Shown here one piece after another: positions 17,373 to 26,929 of a DNA stretch of 58,431 bases. Position numbers and translations under genes: made by a program. Origin of the DNA: Bacteroidales bacterium (GTDB taxonomy: Bacteria; Bacteroidota; Bacteroidia; Bacteroidales; PUMT01); contig SLMM01000036.1 of NCBI GenBank assembly GCA_007133565.1, positions 1-58,431 on the forward strand, given 5' to 3'. The notes under the pieces are model-generated. The model saw nothing but the letters and a program-made list of their open reading frames with translations. It was not told where the DNA came from and searched no databases. Position 1 is the first letter of the stretch. The number at the start of each line of letters is the position of its first letter.

Positions 17373-17987
17373 TTGAATTTTCTGGCTCACATATACCTCT
17401 CGGGAAGTTCTGACGACATAAAGGTCGGGAACTTCATAGGCGATTATGTTAAAGGCAGAAATTATGAAAAATATCCCGAACTTGTGCGCAAGGGAATAAT
17501 CCTGCACAGGAAAATTGACAGCTTTACCGATGCACACCCTGTTGTCAACAAGAGCAAAATGCACCTGAAAAAGCGATTCAGACGCTATTCGGGCGTTATA
17601 GTCGATATATTCTACGACCATTTTCTGGCCAGCGAGTGGGGCCTGTTCTCAAAACATCCGTTGCCCCAGTATGTTGTCCATATGTATGAGGTTCTGGTAA
17701 GCAACTACTTTATACTGCCCAATGAGATCAAGACCTTTCTCCCCTTCTTCATCATAAACAACTGGCTCGAATCGTATACCAGCATCGAGGGAATCGAAGG
17801 CGTGCTCAGGAGGATGACCAGGCGTACCTCGCTACCTAATGAAACACCTTTTGCAATTGCCGAGCTTCGCAAGAACTACCATCTTTTCAGGGATGATTTT
17901 ATGGAATATTTCCCGCAGCTTGTAGCATACGTTGAGCAGAAGCATGATGTGTCGGTCAGCGAGTTTCACTCTCCCAGTTTTGTATAA
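17373..17987 (+). CDS. acyl carrier protein phosphodiesterase (AcpH) family protein
   Basis: This protein of about 204 residues belongs to the family of E. coli AcpH, which removes the 4'-phosphopantetheine group from acyl carrier protein. Family motifs are NFLAHIYLSG at the N-terminus, GNFIGDYVKG, GIILHRKIDSFTDAHP and VDIFYDHFLASEW; the His and Asp residues fit an HD-like metal site. The frame extends 24 codons further, but the family N-terminus begins at LNFLAH, so I choose the TTG at 17373, preceded by AGGGA at 17366-17370. It is a single-gene unit between divergent and convergent neighbours. Bacteroidota homologues may have other substrates, so the exact activity is not certain. Confidence 0.8.
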   Translation: MNFLAHIYLSGSSDDIKVGNFIGDYVKGRNYEKYPELVRKGIILHRKIDSFTDAHPVVNKSKMHLKKRFRRYSGVIVDIFYDHFLASEWGLFSKHPLPQYVVHMYEVLVSNYFILPNEIKTFLPFFIINNWLESYTSIEGIEGVLRRMTRRTSLPNETPFAIAELRKNYHLFRDDFMEYFPQLVAYVEQKHDVSVSEFHSPSFV

Positions 17988-18059
17988 CCGAACAGGAGGC
18001 CACATAACCTGGGAGCCTTTTATAATTTCGCCGGGCGGTCCGGCTGGTGCTGCAGGTGA

Positions 18060-19490
18060 TTATCTCAGGAACTCCATCCTTGCTGCATCAAACCTGAGAA
18101 GAATGAACAGCATGATAGTGAATGCCCATAGCGAGGAGCCACCGTAACTGATGAAAGGCAGTGGTATGCCTATAACAGGTACAACCCCTATTGTCATGCC
18201 GATATTGACCACAAGGTGCGTGAAAAAGATTGCAATGACCGAATATCCGTAGATCCGGGCATAGGATGATCTTTGCCGCTCGGCAATGTAAAGCAGCCTT
18301 AGCAGCAACAGCACAAACAGGGCCAGCAACACGAGTGATCCCGTGAAACCCCATTCTTCGCCAATTGTACAGAAGATAAAATCGGTGCTCTGTTCCGGCA
18401 CGAAATTGAATTTTGTCTGCGTGCCCTGCAGGAATCCTCTGCCAGTAAGCCCACCGCTGCCTATTGCTATTTTTGACTGGTTAATATTATAGCTTTGTCC
18501 CAGCGGGTCATCCTCAAACCCGAGCACAATGTTGATGCGGCTCCTCTGGTGAGGCATAAGCACATTGTCAAATACATAGTCAACCGAATAGGTGTATATT
18601 ATCGCTGTGAAAAGGAACCCCAGTACCAGCGGAGCGTTACTTATCCTGCCGATAGCCGAGATAATGAAAAGGACAAGCGAAGCCGCGGCTGCGGCTATGA
18701 CAAGCTGCAGGTCGACGATTATATCCGTCCCGGCAAGCCTGAAGAAGAGAATTACAATTCCGGCCACGGCGGCGAAGATCAGCAATCCCCTTATGGTAAG
18801 TTTCGCATTGCGCAGAACTGTGACAATAGCGGCAAAGGAGGTCAGCACCAGCAAAGCAAGCATGTTGATCTCGTTCATCAGCAGTGCAAGCACAGAAAGA
18901 ACGCAGAAAAGGATAAAGAAAAATAAAACCCATCCGGTAAGTCCTTCGCGATAAAGCACGAGCAGGAATGAGAAGAACACCAGCGATGATCCGACGTCAG
19001 GCTGGAGCAGGATGAGCATCACCGGCAGCAGGATAATGAATGAGGTGTTCACAAGAACTTTTGGGTCATGTATCTTTCTTTTTGTATTGCTGAGGAATTG
19101 CGCCAGGGCAAGAGCTGTTGCAAGCTTTGCAAACTCGGCAGGCTGTATCTGTATCCCTCCAAACTGGAACCATGACTGTGAGGAGTTTACCTCGGTCCCG
19201 AAAAAAAGGACAGCAATAAGCAGCAGAATAGTAAAACCATAGAAGAAATAGGAGAAGAAGAGAAAAAGCTTATTGTCGGTAAGAATTACCGAAAAGGCAA
19301 TTACCACTGCAGCGATCATCCAGATAAGTTGTTTGCCGTAGCGCTGGGAGGTATCGAAAATACTGCTGTGGGCATCATCGTAAACGGCCGAGTAAATGCT
19401 GATCCAGCCGATAATAAGGAGGACCAGCCAGACTATGACTGTAAGCCAGTCGAGATTTCGCCATATGTTAATTCTCCTGTTCATCTGCAT
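18060..19490 (-). CDS. rodA: rod-shape peptidoglycan glycosyltransferase RodA
   Basis: This is a SEDS-family membrane protein that polymerises lipid II during side-wall growth together with PBP2. It is about 476 residues with many membrane helices. Family marks include QPAEFAKLATALALAQ, LQPDVGSSLVF, a GGLTGRGFLQGTQ loop and PEQSTDFIFCTIGEEWGF, then GIPLPFISYGGSS near the C-terminus. It is somewhat longer than proteobacterial RodA because of the central membrane region. The longest frame opens with TTG, but ATG codons at 19490 and 19484 are better starts; both overlap the end of the PBP2 gene by about 20 nt, which suggests translational coupling. It is the last gene of the mre/rod cluster. Confidence 0.95.
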   Translation of the reverse strand: MQMNRRINIWRNLDWLTVIVWLVLLIIGWISIYSAVYDDAHSSIFDTSQRYGKQLIWMIAAVVIAFSVILTDNKLFLFFSYFFYGFTILLLIAVLFFGTEVNSSQSWFQFGGIQIQPAEFAKLATALALAQFLSNTKRKIHDPKVLVNTSFIILLPVMLILLQPDVGSSLVFFSFLLVLYREGLTGWVLFFFILFCVLSVLALLMNEINMLALLVLTSFAAIVTVLRNAKLTIRGLLIFAAVAGIVILFFRLAGTDIIVDLQLVIAAAAASLVLFIISAIGRISNAPLVLGFLFTAIIYTYSVDYVFDNVLMPHQRSRINIVLGFEDDPLGQSYNINQSKIAIGSGGLTGRGFLQGTQTKFNFVPEQSTDFIFCTIGEEWGFTGSLVLLALFVLLLLRLLYIAERQRSSYARIYGYSVIAIFFTHLVVNIGMTIGVVPVIGIPLPFISYGGSSLWAFTIMLFILLRFDAARMEFLR

Positions 19491-21324
19491 CTGCAACTAA
19501 CCGGTTTATAAAATCTGCCTCGAGCATCCTCTGCTCCAGCCATTTTCTGTTGCCTGCTATTTCGCCGTTAAGGTACTTTTCTATCATCAGGCTTGCTATC
19601 GGGGCAGCCATTGTTGCCCCGAACCCTGCATTTTCAACATATACGGCTATAGCAATCTGAGGGTTGTTTCGAGGGGCGAATGCTAAGAACACCGAATGGT
19701 CATCACCATGGGGGTTTTCTGCAGTTCCTGTTTTCCCGCATATATCAAGTCCCTGGACCTGCGCTATACGCGCTGTTCCTCCGTCCGGGCCGTGAACAGC
19801 CCTGTACATCCCTTCAATTACAGGCTCAAACCAGATTGAGTCGATTGTTGTATATTTTTTTTCCCTGAATTCAGGATCAATGTCAGAGTTGGCAACATCC
19901 TTAAGTATGTGAGGGGTGATGTAAAAGCCGCGGTTTGCAATCGCTGCTGTTATGTTGGCCATCTGTATCGGAGTAACCGACAATTCTCCCTGTCCAAGTG
20001 CCAGGGAGACAACCTGAAGGGACCGCCACCTGTTTTCTCCGTAAAAACGGTCATAATAGGTTGCCGGTGGAACAAAACCCCTCAGCTCATTGGGAAAATC
20101 GGCATCAAGTCTCTCTCCAAGCCCGAATGACCTGACGTGATCACGCCATACGTTGAAACCGGCGGTTACCGAGCCGTATTTGGGATGGTCGAGCAGGTCT
20201 CTGAATATATGACAGAAGTATGTGTTACATGAAACCTGTATTGCTGCCGCCATGGCTACAGGCGTTACATGGTGACGGCAGCGGATTGTGAGACGGCCAA
20301 CCGTATAATGGCCGGGGCATGTCTGGCTGGTGACGTCGTCAATAATTCCCTCCTGCAGCGCAATCAGTCCGTTAACAATCTTAAATGTCGATCCGGCAGG
20401 ATAGTGGGCCATCAGCGCCCGGTTAAAAAGAGGGTTAAGGGTATCAGAGGAGAGTTGTCTGAAATTCCTGGTGCGCACCCTGCCTACCAGCAGTTCAGGG
20501 TGGTACGTAGGAGTAGACACCAGCGACAATATCTCTCCTGTTGACGGTTCAATTGCCACGATACTGCCTATTTTGTTCTGCATGAGTTTTTCGCCGTAGG
20601 CCTGAAGAGATGCGTCGAGCGACAGTGTTATATCATTTCCAACCACCGCCGGTGCATCAAACCGACCGTCCTGGTATGAGCCCATTACGCGGTTATGTAC
20701 ATCAACCAGGAACCTGCTGACGCCTTTCTCTCCGCTGAGCTCCTCCTCGTATGTCTTTTCAACACCAGTAATACCTATATAGTCGCCCATCACATAACCG
20801 GGGTTCTCCTCAATCATTCTCCTGTCAACCTCGCCCACATAGCCTAGTATATGGGCAGCAATATCTTTCGGATATTTTCTGAGAGTACGCGGTTGCACAT
20901 AGAAACCGGGAAACTTGTACATCTTCTCCTGCAGCACGGCATATGTAAGTGCCGATATCTGCTTCAGGAATACCGATGACCGGAACCGTGAATATTCTCT
21001 TGCTCTGGCAATTTCGGTGTCAACATATTCTTTGTCTATTTCAAGAATGGAGCAGAATTCGGCAGTGTCAAAAGGGGCAAGTTGCGCAGGTACAACCATC
21101 AGATCATATGCCGGCTCATTGTATACAAGCAGCTCGCCGGTCCTGTCATAGATAAGTCCCCGTGACGGATACTGAGTCACATTTCTCAGAACATTGCTGC
21201 TGGCGCTGAGCTGGTAGGAGGGGTCCAGTACCTGGAGTATGAATAACCTGATAATGAAAAACAGCACAGGCAACATTATCATTGCCCCGATAATATACTT
21301 TCTGTCAGAAAAGTGGTCCTTCAT
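19468..21324 (-). CDS. mrdA: penicillin-binding protein 2 (peptidoglycan transpeptidase)
   Basis: This is a class B PBP that cross-links side-wall peptidoglycan with RodA as partner. Its 618 residues start with one membrane anchor (about 11-33), followed by the dimerisation/pedestal domain and the transpeptidase domain. The active-site motifs are intact: STFK with Ser312, SCN at 365-367 and KTG at 531-533. SRGLIYDRTGELL (54-66) is the conserved class B N-terminal signature. Its 3' end overlaps the rodA start, and mreD lies 83 nt upstream on the same strand. Confidence 0.95.
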   Translation of the reverse strand: MKDHFSDRKYIIGAMIMLPVLFFIIRLFILQVLDPSYQLSASSNVLRNVTQYPSRGLIYDRTGELLVYNEPAYDLMVVPAQLAPFDTAEFCSILEIDKEYVDTEIARAREYSRFRSSVFLKQISALTYAVLQEKMYKFPGFYVQPRTLRKYPKDIAAHILGYVGEVDRRMIEENPGYVMGDYIGITGVEKTYEEELSGEKGVSRFLVDVHNRVMGSYQDGRFDAPAVVGNDITLSLDASLQAYGEKLMQNKIGSIVAIEPSTGEILSLVSTPTYHPELLVGRVRTRNFRQLSSDTLNPLFNRALMAHYPAGSTFKIVNGLIALQEGIIDDVTSQTCPGHYTVGRLTIRCRHHVTPVAMAAAIQVSCNTYFCHIFRDLLDHPKYGSVTAGFNVWRDHVRSFGLGERLDADFPNELRGFVPPATYYDRFYGENRWRSLQVVSLALGQGELSVTPIQMANITAAIANRGFYITPHILKDVANSDIDPEFREKKYTTIDSIWFEPVIEGMYRAVHGPDGGTARIAQVQGLDICGKTGTAENPHGDDHSVFLAFAPRNNPQIAIAVYVENAGFGATMAAPIASLMIEKYLNGEIAGNRKWLEQRMLEADFINRLVADADEQEN

Positions 21325-21407
21325 TTTTTGTTATTTAATCTGCCGAAGGTTGATGCTGGTATCAATTGAAATAGCTATTAATTACAATTCAGGCAAATCA
21401 GTCTGTG

Positions 21408-21914
21408 TTACTTCCGGTAAATAAAGTACTGGCTTATAAGCACCAGCAATAGGGTAAAAGCACTGCTTAGAATAGCCCTTGTAAATGTGTGAAAAAAATC
21501 GGTAAATCTGAACACCTCAATATAAAACAGGAAAAAATGGTGTGCAAGTATAAGGATTGCCGAATATTGAAAAAACCATGAAAAACCATAATAGTATATT
21601 CTGGGAAAGGTGCCCGGCATGTAACCATCCCTCGGGGCAAAATAACCCAGTACCGCAGGCCTTATGAAGGCCATGAACACTGTTGCCGAAGCATGCAGTC
21701 CCGGAGTGTTTGAAAAAAGGTCAATTGACAATCCCAGCACGAAGCTCAGGCTGAGCAGCAGCCACCCGGGGGTCTCAAAAGGCAGCAATATAATAAACAG
21801 GATATAAAAATAGGGGTTTACATAACCGCTGAACTGGACGTTGTTTAGTATGAACACCTGGAAAGAAACCAGCACGATGATGCGTAATATGTTACGAAGC
21901 AATATCTTAATCAT
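21408..21914 (-). CDS. mreD: rod shape-determining protein MreD
   Basis: This small integral membrane protein belongs to the elongasome. With the ATG at 21914 it has 168 residues and about five membrane helices; the longest frame starts at a TTG (21938), which would overlap mreC by 32 nt, whereas the ATG overlaps it by 8 nt. MreD is weakly conserved, so the call rests on topology, length, a SYS-like central stretch (SFVLGLSIDLFSNTPGLHA) and position between mreC and the PBP2 gene. Confidence 0.9.
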   Translation of the reverse strand: MIKILLRNILRIIVLVSFQVFILNNVQFSGYVNPYFYILFIILLPFETPGWLLLSLSFVLGLSIDLFSNTPGLHASATVFMAFIRPAVLGYFAPRDGYMPGTFPRIYYYGFSWFFQYSAILILAHHFFLFYIEVFRFTDFFHTFTRAILSSAFTLLLVLISQYFIYRK

Positions 21915-22737
21915 ATCCTGCAGATCTTTCCAGTTCAAGTAGTTCCTTCCTTAAAAGGTCCCGGATCACGTATACCTGGTTCAGCTTCCTGAAATCGGTT
22001 GAAAGATTGACGGTAACCGACCAGAAGTTGCCGCCGTAAATCTCGAAGTCGGTTATTGTTCCCACCATTATTCCCTCCGGAAAAATGGCAGAGAACCCTG
22101 AGGTAACTATGGAATCGCCTCTGTTAAGGATTACGTGGTGAGGGATGTCTGTCAGTGTCGCCATTTCCGGATCCATGCCGTCCCAGTACAGGGAGCCGAA
22201 ATAGCCCGTATCTTTGAGTTTGGAGCTTATCCTCAGGTCTACGTTCAACAGCGGGATAACTGTTGAGAAGTTTTCAGAAACCCCTGTAACAATGCCAACT
22301 ACTCCATTTCCCGAAACAACCGCCATGTCCGTTTCAACACCGTGGACTGCACCTTTGTCAAGCGACAGAAAATTATGCTGTTTATTAACAGAATTGGCAA
22401 TAACCCTTGCAGGTATGTAATCGTAACGCCTTTCCCATATTTGGTCAAATTCTGCCTCGGAGGCAGGAGGGACCTGTGATTTGTATGATGAGAACAATTC
22501 GTTCCTCAGCAGGCGATTCTCTTCATGTAGGGCAGTGTTTGCCTCCCGAAGGCTCAGGTATTGCCTTACCGAATATGTTTTAGTATTGATATACCCGCTT
22601 ACGTTTCTTGAGATGTTGAAAACAATGGCGCTCTGATAATAATTGTTCTGAAAAACCAGTACAAGGGCAACTATTTCAAGCAAAATGAAAAGCAGCAAAA
22701 AATGGTTTCTCAGTATGAATCTTATCAGGTTCTGCAT
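21907..22737 (-). CDS. mreC: rod shape-determining protein MreC
   Basis: This periplasmic scaffold joins MreB/MreD to the PBP2-RodA synthase. The 276-residue protein has one N-terminal membrane helix (about 10-28), a coiled-coil segment (about 55-85, LREANTALHEENRLLRNEL) and the beta-rich MreC domain with SLDKGAVHGVETDMAVVSGNGVVG. This is the standard layout and length. It starts 17 nt after the mreB stop, and its end overlaps mreD. Confidence 0.95.
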   Translation of the reverse strand: MQNLIRFILRNHFLLLFILLEIVALVLVFQNNYYQSAIVFNISRNVSGYINTKTYSVRQYLSLREANTALHEENRLLRNELFSSYKSQVPPASEAEFDQIWERRYDYIPARVIANSVNKQHNFLSLDKGAVHGVETDMAVVSGNGVVGIVTGVSENFSTVIPLLNVDLRISSKLKDTGYFGSLYWDGMDPEMATLTDIPHHVILNRGDSIVTSGFSAIFPEGIMVGTITDFEIYGGNFWSVTVNLSTDFRKLNQVYVIRDLLRKELLELERSAGYD

Positions 22738-22754
22738 TACCGGCCTCTCTCATT

Positions 22755-23777
22755 TTATCTCATCAGGAAAGAAAACTTATCTGCATTTTTCAAAGCAATC
22801 GCGGTCCCTCTGGCAACTGCGTGAAGAGGGTCTTCTGCAATATGAAAAGGGATATTTATTTTGTCTGTCAATCTCCTGGAAAATCCCCGTAGCAATGCTC
22901 CCCCGCCTGCCATGTTTATTCCCCGGTTCACTATGTCAGCGTATAGCTCAGGAGGGGTCTGTTCCAGAACATTCAGTATAGCCGATTCAATTTTCGATAT
23001 TGATTTGTCAAGACAGTGGGCAATTTCCTGGTAGGAGACAGGTATTTCAACGGGCATGGCAGTCATCAGGTTTGGCCCCCTGACAATATAGTCGGGTGGT
23101 GCATCCTCAAGATCCGGCAGTGCAGAGCCGACGTTTATTTTAATATCTTCGGCAGTGCGCTCGCCTATTTTTATGTTGTGCTGGTGCCTCATGTATGACT
23201 GTATGTCACTGGTAAAACCGTCACCTGCAACCCTTATTGATTTGTTGCATACTATTCCGCCCAGGGCAATTACCGCAATTTCTGTTGTACCGCCTCCGAT
23301 GTCGACTATCATGCTGCCATCAGGGGCTTCAACGTCAACTCCTATCCCTATCGAAGCGGCCATGGGCTCGTATATCAGGAACACATCCCGCCCTCCGGCA
23401 TGTTCGGATGAGTCGCGCACAGCCCTTACCTCAACCTCGGTGCTGCCTGAAGGAATGCAAACCACCATCCTGAGTGAGGGACTGAAAAGTTTAGGCTTGC
23501 TGTTGATAATTTTTATCATTCCCCTGATCATCTGCTCTGCGGCGTTGAAATCGGCTATTACACCGTCTCTCAGCGGACGGATAGTCTTAATGTTCTCATG
23601 TGTTTTTCCGTGCATCTGACGAGCTTTTTCGCCAATTGCGATCAATTTGCCTGTTTTCTGGTCAATCGCAACTATTGAAGGTTCATCAACAACAATTTTA
23701 TCATTATGGATGATGATGGTGTTTGCAGTACCAAGGTCTATAGCCAGTTCCTGCGTTAAAAATGAAAATAGGCCCAT
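22755..23777 (-). CDS. mreB: rod shape-determining actin homologue MreB
   Basis: This cytoplasmic actin-like ATPase forms filaments that guide side-wall synthesis. Its 340 residues match the family length. Typical motifs are DLGTANTIIH near the N-terminus (phosphate 1), VDIGGGTTEIAVI (phosphate 2), a GGGALLRGF adenosine loop and an FLIYEPMAASIG stretch. It is the first gene of mreB-mreC-mreD-mrdA-rodA; a 119-nt spacer separates it from purH upstream, and no clear TAnnTTTG element is visible there. Confidence 0.97.
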   Translation of the reverse strand: MGLFSFLTQELAIDLGTANTIIIHNDKIVVDEPSIVAIDQKTGKLIAIGEKARQMHGKTHENIKTIRPLRDGVIADFNAAEQMIRGMIKIINSKPKLFSPSLRMVVCIPSGSTEVEVRAVRDSSEHAGGRDVFLIYEPMAASIGIGVDVEAPDGSMIVDIGGGTTEIAVIALGGIVCNKSIRVAGDGFTSDIQSYMRHQHNIKIGERTAEDIKINVGSALPDLEDAPPDYIVRGPNLMTAMPVEIPVSYQEIAHCLDKSISKIESAILNVLEQTPPELYADIVNRGINMAGGGALLRGFSRRLTDKINIPFHIAEDPLHAVARGTAIALKNADKFSFLMR

Positions 23778-23896
23778 GTTTTGTTTTTAATGTTTGTGTT
23801 AGATTGCTTTAAATTGATAACCATACTTTATTGACATTATACAGAGGCGGTGATAATAGGCCCGCCACTGGTCAGGTGCACCGGTAGCTCATCAGG

Positions 23897-25420
23897 CTAA
23901 TGCCGGAAGTGCCTTATACCTGTAAAGACCATCTTCATGCCGTTATCATTGCAGAAGTCGATCGAGGCTTTGTCCCTTACCGAGCCACCTGGCTGAATTA
24001 CGGCTGTTATGCCCGCCTTCCCGGCTATTTCGACCGAATCGGCAAAAGGGAAGAAGGCATCTGACGCCATCACTGCTCCGTTAAGGTCAAATCCGCCTTC
24101 CACGGCCTTTTCAATTGCCTGTTTCAGTGCATCCACGCGGGATGTTTGTCCCCCTCCGCTTCCAATAAGCTGTTTGTCCTTTGCCAGCACTATCGCATTC
24201 GATTTCGTATGCTTTACTATCTTATTTGCAAACAGAAGGTCTGTAGTTTCTCTCCGGTCGGGCGAGGTCTGCGTGACAACTTCAATGCCTGATTCCGATT
24301 CGGTGTGCGTATCCCTGTCCTGTACAAGTAAGCCGCCTGTAACACTCCTTATGAGCCGGTCTGGCAGGCTGACGTTTTCACTTACCAGTATTATCCTGTT
24401 CTTTTTGCTCTTCAGAACTCCCAGGGCGCCGTTACTGTATTCCGGGGCTATGGCCACCTCAAAAAACAGCTTGTTCATTTCTGTTGCTGTATCCTCGTCT
24501 ATCTTACGGTTGGCCACCAGCACACCGCCGAATGCCGATACCGGGTCTCCGGCAAGTGCGGCGGTATAGGCATTGCGCAGAATATCCGCAGAAGCCAGTC
24601 CGCAAGCATTGTTATGCTTTAGTATCGCGAATGTTGTTTCGTCGAACTCGGCTATGAGCTGGCAGGCGGCATCGATATCAAGCAGGTTGTTGTAGGAGAT
24701 CTCCTTGCCATGCAGCTGCCTGAACGGGAATTCACCTTCCAGGTAGTACACTGCGTTCTGGTGGGGATTCTCACCGTACCTGAGCTTACGGCCGTTTCTG
24801 AAAACCGGCGTGAAGGTGCTGCTATCCTTGCCGGTAAACCATGAATATATTGCGGTATCGTACGAAGAGGAGATCCTGAAGGCCTCGCCGGCCATCTCCA
24901 TCCTCTCTTCAAGTGTGGAGCTTCCTTCCCCCTTTAGAAGGATTTCGAGAAGTGCGGGGTAGTGGTCCCTTGACGGGATGATCAGTACATCATTGAAATT
25001 TTTTGCAGCAGCCCTTATCAGGGCAATACCCCCGATGTCTATCTTTTCTATAATTTCCTGATCGGGTGCCCCTTGTGTGACCGTATCCTCAAAAGGGTAG
25101 AGGTCGGTTACCACCAGGTCCACAGGCGGTATGCCGAATTCTTCAAGTTCCTTGATGTCGGAACCGATGTTACGGCGTGCAAGTATGCCCCCGAATACTT
25201 TGGGGTGGAGTGTCTTGACCCTGCCGCCCAGGATTGACGGGTAACCTGTAATACTCTCCACGCGGATTACCGGCACATTGCTCTTTTCGATGTAACCGGC
25301 CGTTCCGCCGGTTGAATATATCTGTATACCAAGATTATTCAGCGCCCCGGTTATCTTATCGAGGTTTTCTTTATGCCATACCGAAATAAAAGCTGAGGAT
25401 ATTTTTCTTAAGGCACTCAT
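23897..25420 (-). CDS. purH: bifunctional AICAR formyltransferase / IMP cyclohydrolase
   Basis: This enzyme does the last two steps of IMP synthesis: formylation of AICAR with 10-formyl-THF, then ring closure. The N-terminal cyclohydrolase domain has ISVWHKENL, STGGTA and GGRVKTLHP. The C-terminal formyltransferase domain has RYGENPHQ and the catalytic KHNNACG. The total of about 507 residues is normal. The longest frame starts at a TTG (25447) that lies within a perfect TAnnTTTG promoter element (25445-25452), so the ATG at 25420 is the likely start. The purH-mreB order is one I recognise in other Bacteroidota. Confidence 0.96.
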   Translation of the reverse strand: MSALRKISSAFISVWHKENLDKITGALNNLGIQIYSTGGTAGYIEKSNVPVIRVESITGYPSILGGRVKTLHPKVFGGILARRNIGSDIKELEEFGIPPVDLVVTDLYPFEDTVTQGAPDQEIIEKIDIGGIALIRAAAKNFNDVLIIPSRDHYPALLEILLKGEGSSTLEERMEMAGEAFRISSSYDTAIYSWFTGKDSSTFTPVFRNGRKLRYGENPHQNAVYYLEGEFPFRQLHGKEISYNNLLDIDAACQLIAEFDETTFAILKHNNACGLASADILRNAYTAALAGDPVSAFGGVLVANRKIDEDTATEMNKLFFEVAIAPEYSNGALGVLKSKKNRIILVSENVSLPDRLIRSVTGGLLVQDRDTHTESESGIEVVTQTSPDRRETTDLLFANKIVKHTKSNAIVLAKDKQLIGSGGGQTSRVDALKQAIEKAVEGGFDLNGAVMASDAFFPFADSVEIAGKAGITAVIQPGGSVRDKASIDFCNDNGMKMVFTGIRHFRH

Positions 25421-25444
25421 AGACAGGTGTTTAATTTCTTTATG

Positions 25445-25452
25445 CAAAGTTA
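25445..25452 (-). promoter_or_regulatory. -7 element (TAACTTTG) of a purH promoter
   Basis: On the minus strand TAACTTTG matches TAnnTTTG perfectly and sits 25 nt before the purH ATG at 25420. The -33 element at the normal distance is not clear, so only the -7 part is supported. It also overlaps the TTG that opens the longest purH frame, arguing against that start. Confidence 0.45.
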
Positions 25453-25666
25453 TATAAAAAGTTAAATATTTTACATGTGCAATCGGGCAAAAACCTTTAA
25501 AACTAACAATCCCGCAATATCTGCAAGTTTTAAAAATATTTAACCAAAACAGTCAGTTAAGTTTTACCATAATACAACGAAATACTGGAAAATTAACTAA
25601 GTTTGTTGTCCGGAAACTTTTAACGGCTTAATATTTTTTTCACAATGGGGGAAGACTCATAACAAC
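25453..25666. promoter_or_regulatory. divergent AT-rich spacer between purH and the MacB-like permease
   Basis: This is an AT-rich region without an open frame or RNA gene that I can see. On the plus strand TTTG at about 25601 followed after 23 nt by TAATATTT (7 of 8 to the -7 consensus) could be the permease promoter, about 30 nt ahead of its ATG. Confidence 0.3.
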
Positions 25667-26917
25667 ATGATATTGTTAAAGTTACTTAAGGAGAGCTTTA
25701 TCTTTGCTTACAGCAATGTATTGGTTAACAAGCTTCGGACCCTGTTGTCGCTGCTGGGTATTACAATAGGCATCTTCGCTATAATATCTGTTTTTACCAT
25801 AGTCGACTCACTTGAGCGCAACATCAGGGAAAACATTGCACAGCTCGGCGACAATGTCATATACGTTCAGAAATGGCCATGGGCATTTGATGCAGACTAT
25901 GCCTGGTGGGTCTATATGCGCCGCCCTGTGCCCGATCTGCGGGATTATGAAGAGATAAGACGCAGGTCTCAGTTTGCCGAAGCCGTTGTATTTTCAGTAT
26001 CAACCGGAGGAATGGTGAGATATGAGAGCACCTACCTTGAGAATACGGGCATATGGGCAAATTCGCACGATTTTGAAACCATAAGGTATTTTGAACTTGA
26101 ACGCGGCAGGTATTTTACACCGTTTGAATCGGCTGCCGGCCGTAATCTTGCCATTATCGGGCACGAAATATCCCAGCGCCTGTTCAACGGGATTGACCCT
26201 GTTGGAAGAGAGATCCAGATCTCGGGAAGGAGGGTAACGGTAATAGGGGTTGCTGCCCGTGAGGGGATGGATATGGTAGGCGGAGGCAGCCTTGATGAGT
26301 TGGTGCTTGTGCCGCTGAATTTTGCCAGGACGATCTACAATATAAGGTCTGACCGGATGAACCCGATGATAATGGTAAAGACTCTCCCCGATGCTTCAAA
26401 CCAGGAGCTCATTGATGAGCTGCGGCTTATACTTAGATCAGCCAGGCGTCTCTCACCCGCCGCTGACGATAATTTCGCACTTAACCAGGTAAGCGCCATC
26501 AGCCAGGGCCTGGACCAGATATTTGTAATGATCAACCTGGTAGGATGGATAATAGGAGGATTTTCTATACTGGTTGGTGGTTTCGGAATTGCAAATATAA
26601 TGTTTGTTTCTGTAAAGGAGAGGACCAACATTATAGGCATTCAGAAATCGCTCGGTGCCAAGAATTACTTCATCCTTTTGCAGTTTCTTTATGAATCGGT
26701 TCTGCTGGCGCTTGCAGGAGGAGTCCTCGGGTTGCTTCTGATATTCGGAGGTACTGTGCTTGTAAGCAGTGCGTCTGATTTTGCCATTACCCTCACCGCC
26801 GGGAATATAATACTTGGGCTGTTCGTCTCGGCTGTAATTGGGGTAATTGCCGGCTATGCCCCTGCCTATGCAGCATCACGGCTGAACCCGGTTGAGGCGA
26901 TCAACCACACTTTCTGA
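25667..26917 (+). CDS. MacB/FtsX-type ABC transporter permease
   Basis: This 416-residue protein has an N-terminal membrane helix (about 20-45, LLSLLGITIGIFAIISV), a large periplasmic MacB-type core domain (about 50-260), and three C-terminal helices in the FtsX fold, with IGIQKSLGAKNYFILLQFLYES and a terminal PAYAASRLNPVEAI. This topology belongs to exporters and lipoprotein- or peptide-handling systems of the MacB/LolC superfamily. No ATPase gene is adjacent, so it must use one encoded elsewhere. It ends 13 nt from the convergent mgtE stop. Substrate is unknown. Confidence 0.9.
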   Translation: MILLKLLKESFIFAYSNVLVNKLRTLLSLLGITIGIFAIISVFTIVDSLERNIRENIAQLGDNVIYVQKWPWAFDADYAWWVYMRRPVPDLRDYEEIRRRSQFAEAVVFSVSTGGMVRYESTYLENTGIWANSHDFETIRYFELERGRYFTPFESAAGRNLAIIGHEISQRLFNGIDPVGREIQISGRRVTVIGVAAREGMDMVGGGSLDELVLVPLNFARTIYNIRSDRMNPMIMVKTLPDASNQELIDELRLILRSARRLSPAADDNFALNQVSAISQGLDQIFVMINLVGWIIGGFSILVGGFGIANIMFVSVKERTNIIGIQKSLGAKNYFILLQFLYESVLLALAGGVLGLLLIFGGTVLVSSASDFAITLTAGNIILGLFVSAVIGVIAGYAPAYAASRLNPVEAINHTF

Positions 26918-26929
26918 ATTTGCTAATTA

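Noticed and set aside
18030..18047. Terminator between the acpH-like gene and rodA
   Set aside because: GCCGG/CCGGC has only 5 bp and no T-run on either strand.
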